The position numbers were made by a program, and so were the translations under genes. The notes under the pieces are model-generated. The model was given only the letters and a program-made list of their open reading frames with translations. It did not search any database and was not told where the DNA came from. This document shows, piece by piece, positions 9,809-18,087 of a stretch of 18,830 bases of DNA (within the stretch, counting starts at the first letter, position 1; each line of letters starts with the position of its first letter). This stretch comes from Scedosporium boydii (lineage: Eukaryota; Ascomycota; Sordariomycetes; Microascales; Microascaceae), in the NCBI GenBank assembly GCA_002221725.1, contig NJFT01000392.1, positions 1 to 18,830 on the forward strand, given 5' to 3'.

Positions 9809-12532
9809 CTAATCGGTATCATTTGTAGTTTGACGTGGGATAGTAAAATCCTCTGAGCCTAGGTGATCTGCTAAACGATAAAGTTCCCCTGGAGATAACG
9901 CAAACCCGCCGTTGGTATCCAGAAAACCCATGGATAGAAAGTCCCCAAAGGCGCCAGTGCAGTTCTCTCCAGGCACTCCACACCAATCTGCGGAGCCATC
10001 CGCTGCGGGTGAGTCTGCCTCCGCCGAGGACTGGGTTGATCCTCCACTTTCTCGCATCGCGACGTAGGAGGCCATCATACACTCAAGACGGTGGAAGTCT
10101 CTTTTTCGAAGCCTTGCTGCTGGGCTGCCCCTCAATATCATCTGGTCAAAAAGGTCGCCTGCAGCGGAAAGCCAGGATCGGTCCGACAAAAAGCTCGGTG
10201 ATAGGGTATCAATGATCTTGAGAACGAAGGCTGAAGACCAAGCCGTCTCCAGCTGAAAGGGTAAAAAGGAATCTGGAAAGCCCTTGTGTCAGTTTATTAT
10301 GCAATGGCTGACAACGGAGCAGAAGGAGAGATTCGAACAAGATTGCAGCGAAGCGAAAGTGCTCACCTAGCAGATTGGTATTCCCAAGGACTTTTAGCGT
10401 TTTGAGTGTATTCAGGGCCGAATACGTGCAAGATTGGAGGAGGGAGCCAATGGGTCCGTCTGGTATCGACGTATCATTGTCGTTCCGAGCTAATCGCCTT
10501 TGCAGGACACACATGACAAGCGGTCGCGTGGTCAAGACGACACACTATGTTGATTAGGAACGGCAGGAGACAACAAAAACGATAGGTAAAAAGAAAAGCA
10601 AGATAGAATTCCTAAATCTTACATGATGATAAGAGAGCATTAATCTTGTCGCGACCTTGGACGTTCGGATGTCAGACCACTGAGGGTTACTTCCAAGGAA
10701 GGATGTCAGAGAGGCCGATAGAGAAGCCAGTCTGTGCAGGACAGACTGAGTCTCCTTGACCAAGCCGCCATCAAAGTCCCGATCTACACCATAGACTCCT
10801 TTGCATTTAATCTCAGCATGATGTAATAAAACAAGAGAGATTCTTTGGTTCGCGCTTGCTTACCATTCAGAATTGTTGCAGTCAGGCGGGAGAGCTTGAT
10901 CTGCAAGGTCATTGCCGCGGAGGATACTGAATTATCAACGTCAATAGGTAGTTTTGTTGTGATATCTTCATCGCGGATAGAGCTAGGTGCCCCAACGAGA
11001 GTAGAAAACTCTCGATCGATAGTATATGCCATCCAGAATACGGCGTTACACCGTCGCGAGTGTCTTTCATCTACTTGAGCAGCGGGCATATGCCGATGCA
11101 GACCATCTATGACGCATATTCGCAGAGCTTGCCCTATCTTCAAGTTGCACATGTTAACATGACTTGGGTGGGTGGTCTTAACCGAAGAGGATGGGATTAT
11201 GGTAGTTGATTATTACTCACGAGCTGAAACGACATCAACCTGAGATCCAAGGCTTGTAGGTATATTGCAGCCAAGCTGAGTGCCTCCACCGCAGCCAAAG
11301 GCTTATCATCCATCGGAATGACACTAGGGATTAGAGATAAAGCTCGAGAGGCATAATGAATCCCCGGTACTGGACCACTTGATCCAGTACGGGTAAAGGC
11401 CTCACCAAACGCAAGTACGAAGAGGAATTGGCAGAACCAATACCTCCACTGTCTTGCTTCTGCAGCAGGATCCTTATAAAATGCCTCTAGTCGCTGGAGA
11501 AACAAATCGTAATCGATTATGTCGCAAAAGGGGCCCAGGTGATACCTCACCGTGTGTAGTAGGAGGATGGCATAATCTTTCGAGGGTACGTCCTCAACAT
11601 TAGGCTGCTCACAAATACCAATCGGTGTCCACGTCAAGTTCAAAGTATCTAAGTCCCACGGTTCGATCGGTGGCTGGGGCTCTGGCGTGTGGCTGCCAAT
11701 TATGGCAAGAACACGGCGGCAAAAGGCCCAGGAAGACGTCGGGCCCATGTACCCTACAGTTGTTGATAAATGAGTTGTTTCCACCAAAAGAATAGTATTG
11801 CTGGAGATTCCATTATGCTTACAATATTTGCCGTAGGGATCAAGAGCGAAGGTTTCCCCTTTGTCAACCAGAGGATTCCTCAAGAACTCGCTCGTAGATG
11901 AGCCATTCGATCTTTCGTTCCTATCGCCATTCCCGACTAGGGAGCAATAACGTCAACATATCAGCGACCTGGAAAGCAAAATAACTGCCAGGGGTTCTCG
12001 AGAACCCTTACATACCGGCAATCGGTGAACTACGAGGTTCGATCTCCGCTGATGCAAGTGCAGTGTCCAGTATGGGAGAAGCGAGATGTTGGTCTAGCTG
12101 ATGGGGTTCTCCGACCGAGCTTGGGGAAGGTGTCGGCGAGGGCTGCACAAACACACCCTGGTTCCCTTCACGTGGTGAGTCTTCGCCGTTTGTAGTATTC
12201 GAACGCGCTTGCAAAGCCTCGAGATAACTGTAGACCACGTTAGCAGGAGCTACAAGTGCTCACTGTAAACAAGAAAGCGTTCCTTTGTGTCACGGTGACA
12301 CGGACTTCTTCAGCCCGGAAGAAGCAAGGTGCTCGTTTCTTCTGGCATCTCGTGCAGGGGATCGTGCCTGAGCATCGAACTTTCATATCGCGACATCGTG
12401 CACAACTAGGTGTATGTAGTCAGCAATGGAGCAGTCTTTCTATCGGGATGATATTCCGAACATCGGAAGGGGCACTTACGCTCGGTTGCATCTCCTGCCA
12501 GGTCGGTTCGAGTTACCAGTGGCTGCAGACAT
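9809..12532 (-). CDS. Zn2Cys6 (GAL4-type) fungal transcription factor, eight exons
   Basis: Exons on the minus strand: 12532-12480, 12405-12271, 12227-12016, 11936-11221, 11137-10864, 10783-10623, 10544-10367, 10272-9809; 730 residues, all phases agree. Residues 19, 22, 29, 35, 38 and 45 form C-x2-C-x6-C-x5-C-x2-C-x6-C, with the first intron (GTAAGT...CTAG) falling just before the first zinc Cys. A basic linker and a YLEALQAR helix that may dimerise follow. Exon 4 and later carry the fungal-specific regulator domain: AAIYLQALDLRLMSFQL joined to IGQALRICVIDGLHRHMP, then RRCNAVFWMAYTIDREF and GAPSSIRDEDI. The C-terminal part (SYHH, then TTRPLVMCVLQRRL; LETAWSSAF) is also typical. Introns are 74-94 nt except intron 2 (43 nt with an unusual GTTTAC donor), so that junction is uncertain. 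Next to proline-type catabolic genes, it is the likely pathway regulator; this is inferred from context. Confidence 0.85.
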
Positions 12533-12566
12533 CTCGTCGGATACGGAATAAGAAAGTCGGCACAAA

Positions 12567-12612
12567 ACTGAAGTGTCGGAGGAATCAACGTCCTGAAACA
12601 CTGAAGTGTCGG
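12567..12612 (-). promoter_or_regulatory. 13-bp direct repeat upstream of the Zn2Cys6 gene
   Basis: ACTGAAGTGTCGG (plus strand) occurs exactly at 12567-12579 and again at 12600-12612, a period of 33 bp or about three helical turns. Seen from the regulator gene, each copy is CCGACACTTCAGT, 35-80 bp upstream of its ATG. Each copy contains a CGG/CCG triplet, the half-site of Zn2Cys6 proteins. It may be an autoregulatory site, or part of the leader. Confidence 0.4.
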
Positions 12613-12635
12613 GAGGAGAATTATGAATGGTTTGT

Positions 12636-12662
12636 CGGCTGGTGGGGCCGATTATCGGGCCG
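12636..12662. promoter_or_regulatory. Clustered CGG/CCG triplets with near-palindrome CCGATTATCGG
   Basis: CGG at 12636-12638 and CCG at 12648-12650 are separated by nine bases. CCGATTATCGG at 12648-12658 is an everted near-palindrome, and CCG follows at 12660-12662. This is a dense set of Zn2Cys6 half-sites about 105-130 bp upstream of the regulator's ATG. None of them has the N10 spacing found in the structural-gene promoters. Confidence 0.35.
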
Positions 12663-13138
12663 ATTTAGTGCGACTTTTCTGCCTTAGGCCGCGCCGGGGA
12701 ACTGCGATTCAATGATCCGTTCGTAGTCGAGAACAAGCGATATGTCATTTTGTGCTATCATGCTATCACGAAGCAAACAACACAATCGCTCGCGCTTCTA
12801 GATTTGCGGCCGTCTCGAGCCACCTTGGGGCATCTTTTCTGGCCTAGAATATAGAAGACGAATGGTCGACTCATTGGATTGTTGAGGCATACCAGACTCG
12901 CTCACTGTGGATGAAAACAAACTCTATGGTAGATCGAAGATGTATTGCAATATCTAATGCGTCCTCTATGACCAACCCAACGCGCGTCAAAAGCGAGAAG
13001 ATCTAAAGTATGCGTCAAAATATCTAGGATCAGTTCTCTCCCCCTCCTCACTTCTCTAGGTAGCTAGAGCTCATTGCTGTCAGCGGTACATTGCGAGGGG
13101 TGCCGGCATAGCTCCTATCTTACAGACGCCGTAGCGTC

Positions 13139-14188
13139 TCAGCGAAGCAGAAACCCTGGATATACGGGATCCGTGGGATCAATGAAAAAATTCATTCTCC
13201 CGACCAAACCTGCCTGTCCTCTTACGCGAGGTATACAGGCTAGGCCCTTCCCTGTAGGACTCTCCTTCTCAGACAGAATGTCGGCTTCAAAGGTTGTAGA
13301 TACAATAGAACGATGATGAAGCATTGACCGCCCGGCCCCAAGTCGTCCTTGTGCCAGGAGAAGTGCTAGCCTAGCGCCGGTCCCAGAGCCGCATGGAGAA
13401 CGGTCAATTTGGCCGTCGGCGAAAACAGTCACGCTTCTCTGCCTGATCACGTCCCCAGATTCTGGGCCTTCCCCTTCTTCCTCGTAGAATATGACGCCGT
13501 ACAAATCATATTCACCGTACTTCGCTTTTTCGACGAGCTCGGCCTTGATCTCTCTGCCTAGCCCGATGAGATCGACATACCGAGAGGGCTCGACTTTCAG
13601 ACCTAGCTGTGTAGCTTCGAGAGTGGCGTAGACCGCCCCGGCAAACGCAAGGTCAACATGGACAACGGTGTCCTGGGAGCGTACTGAAACAACAACATCC
13701 TGCTCCAGTGGATAACTCAGAACATTGACGAAGTCGGCCTGAACGGGTTTACCGCCTCGAACGGTAACGCGTGCTGTGACGCGACCGGAAGGCACGTCTA
13801 TCACCACGTCGACGACACCGTCTTCATCCGAGCCCTTGACGATGCCTTTGCTCACAGCCCAGTAGCCCAGGGCGATGGTTCCGTGGCCGCACGCTGTTGA
13901 AAAACCGTCCTTGTGCCAAAAAAGGACCCCAATGTGGGCCGCCGGGTCATTGGGCGGAACAATAAACCCGCCGTACATGTCGGCATGACCGCGGGGTTCA
14001 TGGCAGAGCGATTGGCGGAGAATATCCAAAGGATGGCCAGGAGTAGTAGTAACCGTGGTGCGTCGCTGAGCGACTGTCTTCCCTTCGGGTAAACTGTTCG
14101 GAGGAAGTTGGGCGATAATTCGAAAGGGTTCACCGGCCGTATGCCAGTCCTCGGACTGGATCCAGTATGCGGTCTGTACGTGAGCCAT
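13139..14188 (-). CDS. Proline racemase superfamily enzyme (racemase / hydroxyproline epimerase / trans-3-hydroxyproline dehydratase)
   Basis: A single-exon protein of 349 residues; the frame continues upstream to 14239 but begins there at TTG, so the ATG at 14188 is chosen. The family hallmarks are EPRGHADMYGG early in the protein, then ACGHGTIALG with Cys100, and DRSPCGSGTGA with Cys266. Two Cys residues acting as opposing general acid/base are the known signature of proline racemases and hydroxyproline 2-epimerases. Characterised trans-3-hydroxy-L-proline dehydratases such as human L3HYPDH have Thr at the second position. So the motif argues for a racemase/epimerase, while the neighbouring ornithine-cyclodeaminase-type gene argues for a dehydratase or imine-forming route. 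No signal peptide is evident, so it is probably cytosolic. The gene diverges from the permease over a shared promoter. Confidence 0.88.
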   Translation of the reverse strand: MAHVQTAYWIQSEDWHTAGEPFRIIAQLPPNSLPEGKTVAQRRTTVTTTPGHPLDILRQSLCHEPRGHADMYGGFIVPPNDPAAHIGVLFWHKDGFSTACGHGTIALGYWAVSKGIVKGSDEDGVVDVVIDVPSGRVTARVTVRGGKPVQADFVNVLSYPLEQDVVVSVRSQDTVVHVDLAFAGAVYATLEATQLGLKVEPSRYVDLIGLGREIKAELVEKAKYGEYDLYGVIFYEEEGEGPESGDVIRQRSVTVFADGQIDRSPCGSGTGARLALLLAQGRLGAGRSMLHHRSIVSTTFEADILSEKESPTGKGLACIPRVRGQAGLVGRMNFFIDPTDPVYPGFLLR

Positions 14189-14411
14189 GCTTCTTATCCA
14201 ACTAAGGAACGGGAGATAACGGGAGATGAGCTTTATCAAGAGTTATAGAATGCAAATTGCATCAGCATCACGCACAAGATCTTGATAAGCATCGAGCAGA
14301 CGATGGAGGGATAGATCATTTCTTGATCTCTTCCAATGGGCATTTATATTCTGATCGTCAAGCCTCCGAGCCCGGGGATTGGTTCGGGATATTTTAGACG
14401 AAATAGGCAGG

Positions 14412-14429
14412 TCGGTCCAGCCAGACCGA
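14412..14429. promoter_or_regulatory. CGG-N10-CCG palindrome (Zn2Cys6 / Put3-type operator)
   Basis: TCGGTC and GACCGA form perfect 6-bp arms around CAGCCA, giving CGG at 14413-14415 and CCG at 14426-14428 with exactly ten bases between them. CGG-N10-CCG is the known site type of yeast Put3, the proline-utilisation activator. It lies 224 bp from the racemase-family start and 259 bp from the permease start. A second site of the same spacing lies before the ornithine-cyclodeaminase-type gene. Confidence 0.6.
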
Positions 14430-14479
14430 AGCCTTTGCGAAGCCCGGGCCGAGATCGACATCCTACCCCAACTTTTGCT

Positions 14480-14521
14480 CCACTGATAGGGGGAGCAATT
14501 TTGTGGGGAAACCATCAGTGG
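14480..14521. promoter_or_regulatory. Inverted repeat CCACTGAT-N26-ATCAGTGG
   Basis: Perfect 8-bp arms at 14480-14487 and 14514-14521, upstream of the permease TATA box. A second short inverted repeat, CCGGG-GTAG-CCCGG, follows at 14551-14564 just before the TATA box. Both could be regulator sites; no regulator can be assigned from sequence. Confidence 0.35.
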
Positions 14522-14566
14522 AGTTGATCAGTATGGGGTAATGTGGCAGTCCGGGGTAGCCCGGTG

Positions 14567-14575
14567 TATATATAA
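14567..14575 (+). promoter_or_regulatory. TATA box of the permease gene
   Basis: TATATATAA, 112 bp before the ATG at 14688, is followed by a CT-rich leader. It is consistent with a strongly inducible promoter. Confidence 0.6.
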
Positions 14576-14687
14576 CAAACCCACTTCCTCGCGTGAGTTC
14601 AAGCTCATTCACCTCCTCTGCCTGTGCGACAACCAGTAGCTTTGTCTTTCCTCCCTTTCCCGGTCTACTTCATTGTGATATCCTGAC

Positions 14688-16349
14688 ATGTCTTTATTTG
14701 AGAAATCTTCAGCACCTAGAGGGTCAGGTGCATCTTCCGATGCAGGTGCCGCAGCATATACCACTGAGCTAGAGAGCCGCACCGACGTGAACGAAGGCCT
14801 CGTGCAGCAACTCAACACCCGACACTTGACTTTCATCAGCATTGGAGCCGTCATTGGCACTGGCATATTTCTCGGAATCGGCAAGAGCCTCCAAACTGCC
14901 GGCCCTGTGGGCCTGGTTCTGGCTTATACAATCATTTGCTCCGTTGTGTTCTGTGTTATGCTATGCGTCGGCGAGATGGTAACTTTCCTTCCAGTTGTTG
15001 GTGCCCATCTTCGACTGTCGGCCCGGTTTGTGGACGCATCTCTCGGTGCCGCCATGTCTTGGAACTACTGGTATTGCTGGGCCCTTATTTCCGCCGCCGA
15101 AGCAGCAGCCGTAGCGACGTTGATAACTTACTGGACGGAGGCGATTTCCCCTGCAGTTTGGATCGCTATCTCATTGACCATCTTCCTCGGAACCAACCTT
15201 TGCGGGCCAAGGGTCTACGCCGAAATCGAGTTTTACATCACCACTATCAAAGTGCTGACAATCTCTGGCCTCATCATCCTGTCAATTATACTCAACGCCG
15301 GTGGAGGCCCCAACGGCGAGTACATTGGATTCAGATACTGGCGTAACCCTGGGCCGTTTGTCCAGTTCGAGGATGTTGAGGGAGCCATTGGTCGATTTCT
15401 AGGGTTCTTCTCCGGTTTAACTGGAGCCTCGTTCTCCTCTATTGGCGCGGAGATGCTGGCTCTAGTCGCCGCCGAGACTCGCCACCCAAGAAAGATCGTT
15501 CCAATAGCACTCAAAACCACGTGGATCCGCATCGTCCTGTTTTACTTCATGGGAGCCTTCTGCGTCAGTATCATTGTTCCCTACGACGAACCACGGCTAG
15601 GTTCGTCATCGACCGCCTCAGCAAGCCCATACGTCATCGCCATCGAGAAGGCAGGCATAAAATACCTTCCGAGCATCATCAATGGCTGCATCATTACATC
15701 GGCTACGTCTGCCGGCATATCAGATCTCTTCACTGCCACTCGAACACTTCATGCCATGGCAGGCAATGGGTTGGCTCCGAAGCTCTTCCAAAGAACAAAC
15801 CGCTTTGGATGCCCTTGGGTAGCAGCCACTGCGACATGGTCTCTGACACTCCTTGCCTTCCTCTCTGTCGGTTCTAGTTCTACGAACATATTCAACTTCC
15901 TTGTCAATCTCACCGCACTAGCCGGCATCATCACTTGGCTATGTATCGCAGTGACGTATCTGCGATTCCGAGCAGGAATGAAGGCCCAGGGGATTCCACA
16001 CTCGTCTCTGCCTTACAAGAATAGATTCAGCATTATCGGCGCGTACTGGATCATGCTAGTCGTTAGTTTGGTCCTAGTGTTTAGTGGCTGGACGGTCTTC
16101 AAGAAAGGGAACTGGGACACCGCCACCTTCTTTAGCAACTACCTTCCCATTGGCGTTTTTGTCATCGTCTTCACGAGTTTCAAGGTCGGGACTAAAAGTC
16201 GATGGGTTAGAGCCTCGGAGATGGACCTAACATCAGGATTGGATGAAATTGAAAGGAACGCCGCTAGGCGCCAAGAAGAAGAAGAACTCGCGAAAGCGAC
16301 AAAGGGCCAGAATAGGGCGGTGAAGGTTCTCAAGAGAGTCATCGCTTGA
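14688..16349 (+). CDS. Amino-acid permease (APC superfamily, fungal YAT/GAP-type)
   Basis: An intronless 553-residue membrane protein. A 45-residue cytosolic N-terminus precedes LNTRHLTFISIGAVIGTGIF, the fungal amino-acid permease TM1 signature (GAVIGTGIFLGIG at residues 53-65). About twelve hydrophobic segments follow, with conserved GEMVTFLPVVGA, SWNYWYCWALISAAE, FSSIGAEMLALVAAE and SRTLHAMA-like (TRTLHAMAGNGLAPK) motifs. The C-terminal tail is basic and glutamate-rich, as in permeases regulated by ubiquitination. The family imports amino acids by H+ symport at the plasma membrane and includes general and proline-specific carriers. The divergent partner suggests proline, hydroxyproline or a D-imino acid as substrate, but sequence alone does not show this. 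The start at 14688 follows a CT-rich leader and TATA box. Confidence 0.9.
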   Translation: MSLFEKSSAPRGSGASSDAGAAAYTTELESRTDVNEGLVQQLNTRHLTFISIGAVIGTGIFLGIGKSLQTAGPVGLVLAYTIICSVVFCVMLCVGEMVTFLPVVGAHLRLSARFVDASLGAAMSWNYWYCWALISAAEAAAVATLITYWTEAISPAVWIAISLTIFLGTNLCGPRVYAEIEFYITTIKVLTISGLIILSIILNAGGGPNGEYIGFRYWRNPGPFVQFEDVEGAIGRFLGFFSGLTGASFSSIGAEMLALVAAETRHPRKIVPIALKTTWIRIVLFYFMGAFCVSIIVPYDEPRLGSSSTASASPYVIAIEKAGIKYLPSIINGCIITSATSAGISDLFTATRTLHAMAGNGLAPKLFQRTNRFGCPWVAATATWSLTLLAFLSVGSSSTNIFNFLVNLTALAGIITWLCIAVTYLRFRAGMKAQGIPHSSLPYKNRFSIIGAYWIMLVVSLVLVFSGWTVFKKGNWDTATFFSNYLPIGVFVIVFTSFKVGTKSRWVRASEMDLTSGLDEIERNAARRQEEEELAKATKGQNRAVKVLKRVIA

Positions 16350-16965
16350 GGGACGTGAAGGTTCAGCAGGCTAAAGCACCTATATTCACGTACAAGAGAA
16401 GCTCCAGTAGGATAAATCTGACATTCCGTTTTCATTTAATTGCGCGTTGCGCACACCGCCTCGTTAAACGCAGAGTTAGGGAATAATGTGTTAACGACAC
16501 CACTCTTGGACAGCCGTGCAGCGCTAGGGATACGAGCGAATCCTTGGTCGTGAGAGAGTATGGAAAGTAGTAGTTTTATCTTAAAATCATGATAAGTAAG
16601 TGATAGAGGAATTAGGAACTGCCTAATGAGGAAATGAGTCCTTGTCTTGACCCTAGCTCGGATGAAGGGCGATACTACCTCACCGGAGACGTCTGGATAT
16701 GATATGCACGGTTGAGTGTTGTTATCCACCGCTAAGCGAACTTTACCAGCTCACAAACCTCAGTATCCTCGGCTCCATTACGCCGGCATCGGCTGGACAT
16801 CGGGTAGCGGGGCCGATCATCTCTGCCCGGACCGACATTGCCCTTTTGTTGTGGAATTGCGCACAAGAGCAGGGAAGACGCATCTTTCGATCTCTTCATC
16901 TCTCCACAAGACCTTTTTGTCCCTAGATTCATACTCCCGAGTAAAGGGAATGACCTTTTGCTCCA
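16350..16965. other. Intergenic region before the ornithine-cyclodeaminase-type gene
   Basis: About 600 bp without a supported gene. A minus-strand frame at 16436-16729 has no recognisable motif. The last 200 bp are rich in CGG/CCG triplets, including the CGG-N10-CCG site at 16770-16785 and a CGG-N9-CCG at 16801-16815. Confidence 0.55.
16770..16785. promoter_or_regulatory. CGG-N10-CCG site upstream of the ornithine-cyclodeaminase-type gene
   Basis: CGG at 16770-16772 and CCG at 16783-16785 with ten bases between, 181 bp upstream of the ATG at 16966. The spacing is identical to the site in the divergent promoter at 14412-14429, though here the arms do not extend beyond the triplets. More CGG/CCG triplets follow to about 16834. 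Confidence 0.5.
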
Positions 16966-18087
16966 ATGCCGTTCACAGTCTTGTCGGACGCCGACGTCCA
17001 AAAGCTCTTCCAACATCTATCTGCGCAGGATGTTGAATCTTTCATACGCGTCCTTGCCCATGCACTCGAAGCGTATTCCGTGTATGGAGGGGATAAATAT
17101 CAGCCTCACCGAAGCGTGGTGAGTCGTTCGGCACAAACGACATTGTTCATGCCCGCAACCACAGAGCGACTGGGTGGCGTGAAGATCGTTGGAATAAGTT
17201 CTGCGGATGATTCATCGAGCCGAGCACCTGGTTCGAAACCACCTCCGCCGTCGCTCAAAAGTGTTCTTACCCTATGCGACGAGACCGGCCAGGCCATAGG
17301 CATTATCAATGCCGCTGAATTGACCGCTTTCCGGACGGCGCTGGGTTCCATGATTTTGTACAAGCAGAGGGAACATACCAACAGCATCCTTGTTTTTGGA
17401 GCGGGAAAGCAGGCCCTCTGGCATATCCGCCTCGCAGTGCTCTTACGCGGCGGAGATATTCAGGACATCACCGTCATCAATCGATCGATCCCTAGAGCGC
17501 AAGACTTGATCAACACCCTCGCGAATGACCCGGATCAACCCTGGCCGCAACACATCAGTCTTGAAGCCGTTAAGCCCGATTCCGACGGCCAACCCACGCT
17601 GAGGTCCCTCGTCGCCGGAGCCGACGTCATCTTCTGCACAACCCCAAGTACACAGGCACTCTTCCCTGCCAGTTTCTTGACGTCGGAAGATGCCAAGGCG
17701 AAGACTCGTTATATTGCTGCCATCGGCTCGTATCGTTTAGACATGACCGAAATCGACCCCGAACTCCTGAGGGAAATCACGAAACCCCAGGGCGTCTTCT
17801 CAAGCCAAGTCTGGAAGGACATGCTTGCTGTGGATTCTGCCGAGAGCTGTTTACAAGAAGCCGGAGAATTGATAAAAGCTGGGATCAGGTCTGACCAAAT
17901 GCTTGATATAGGGAAAATTTATCATTTGTCCAGTCAAGGATCTGCCACTGAGTTAGACGAATGGGTTAGATCTGGCTTTGTTGTGTATAAGAGCGTCGGC
18001 GTCGGCGTAATGGACCTGACCATGGGGGAATGTCTGCTTCAAACGGCCACCAAGAATGGGGTCGGTACAACCATAGACAGTTTCTAA
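16966..18087 (+). CDS. Ornithine cyclodeaminase / mu-crystallin family enzyme (likely imine reductase)
   Basis: An intronless protein of 373 residues, close to the family's usual length (about 330-370). The dinucleotide-binding motif is ILVFGAGKQA (glycines around residues 145-147). Upstream, GVKIVGIS carries the conserved Lys73, and INAAELTAFRTA contains Arg123, both typical of the active site. AAIGSYRLDMTEID matches the family GSxxxxxxE motif, and a late FVVYKSVGVGVMD block is also conserved. Members include ornithine cyclodeaminase, ketimine reductase and the NAD(P)H-dependent delta1-pyrroline-2-carboxylate reductase, which makes L-proline. Next to a proline racemase-superfamily enzyme and a permease, the reductase role is favoured; that is inference from context. 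It shares a CGG-N10-CCG promoter element with its neighbours. Probably cytosolic. Confidence 0.85.
   Translation: MPFTVLSDADVQKLFQHLSAQDVESFIRVLAHALEAYSVYGGDKYQPHRSVVSRSAQTTLFMPATTERLGGVKIVGISSADDSSSRAPGSKPPPPSLKSVLTLCDETGQAIGIINAAELTAFRTALGSMILYKQREHTNSILVFGAGKQALWHIRLAVLLRGGDIQDITVINRSIPRAQDLINTLANDPDQPWPQHISLEAVKPDSDGQPTLRSLVAGADVIFCTTPSTQALFPASFLTSEDAKAKTRYIAAIGSYRLDMTEIDPELLREITKPQGVFSSQVWKDMLAVDSAESCLQEAGELIKAGIRSDQMLDIGKIYHLSSQGSATELDEWVRSGFVVYKSVGVGVMDLTMGECLLQTATKNGVGTTIDSF

Larger units (their letters stand above)
12533..13138. other. Promoter region of the regulator and 3' flank of the racemase-family gene
   Basis: About 600 bp without a supported gene. Next to the regulator's start are a 13-bp direct repeat and a cluster of CGG/CCG half-sites. 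The rest, 12700-13138, shows nothing recognisable apart from presumed racemase-gene 3' UTR. Confidence 0.55.
14189..14687. promoter_or_regulatory. Shared divergent promoter of the racemase-family and permease genes
   Basis: About 500 bp between two divergent starts. It contains a CGG-N10-CCG palindrome (14412-14429) near the middle. Two further inverted repeats occur on the permease side (14480-14521, 14551-14564), with a TATA box (TATATATAA, 14567-14575) 112 bp before the permease ATG. On the racemase side the minus strand has an AATATAAAT at 14342-14350 and CCATTGG just beyond it. The layout suits joint control of uptake and catabolism. Confidence 0.7.

Noticed and set aside
11138..11176. 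Longer exon 5 of the regulator starting at 11176
   Set aside because: It also keeps phase, but it would insert 13 residues between LRLMSFQL and IGQALRIC, where the fungal regulator domain normally has none; the acceptor at 11138 fits better.
12256..12687. 143-codon plus-strand frame
   Set aside because: It overlaps exons 1 and 2 of the Zn2Cys6 gene on the opposite strand; the six zinc cysteines with a proper intron are far stronger evidence.
14189..14239. 17-residue N-terminal extension of the racemase-family protein
   Set aside because: The extended frame starts at TTG and has no ATG before 14188, so it is probably leader sequence and not a targeting peptide.
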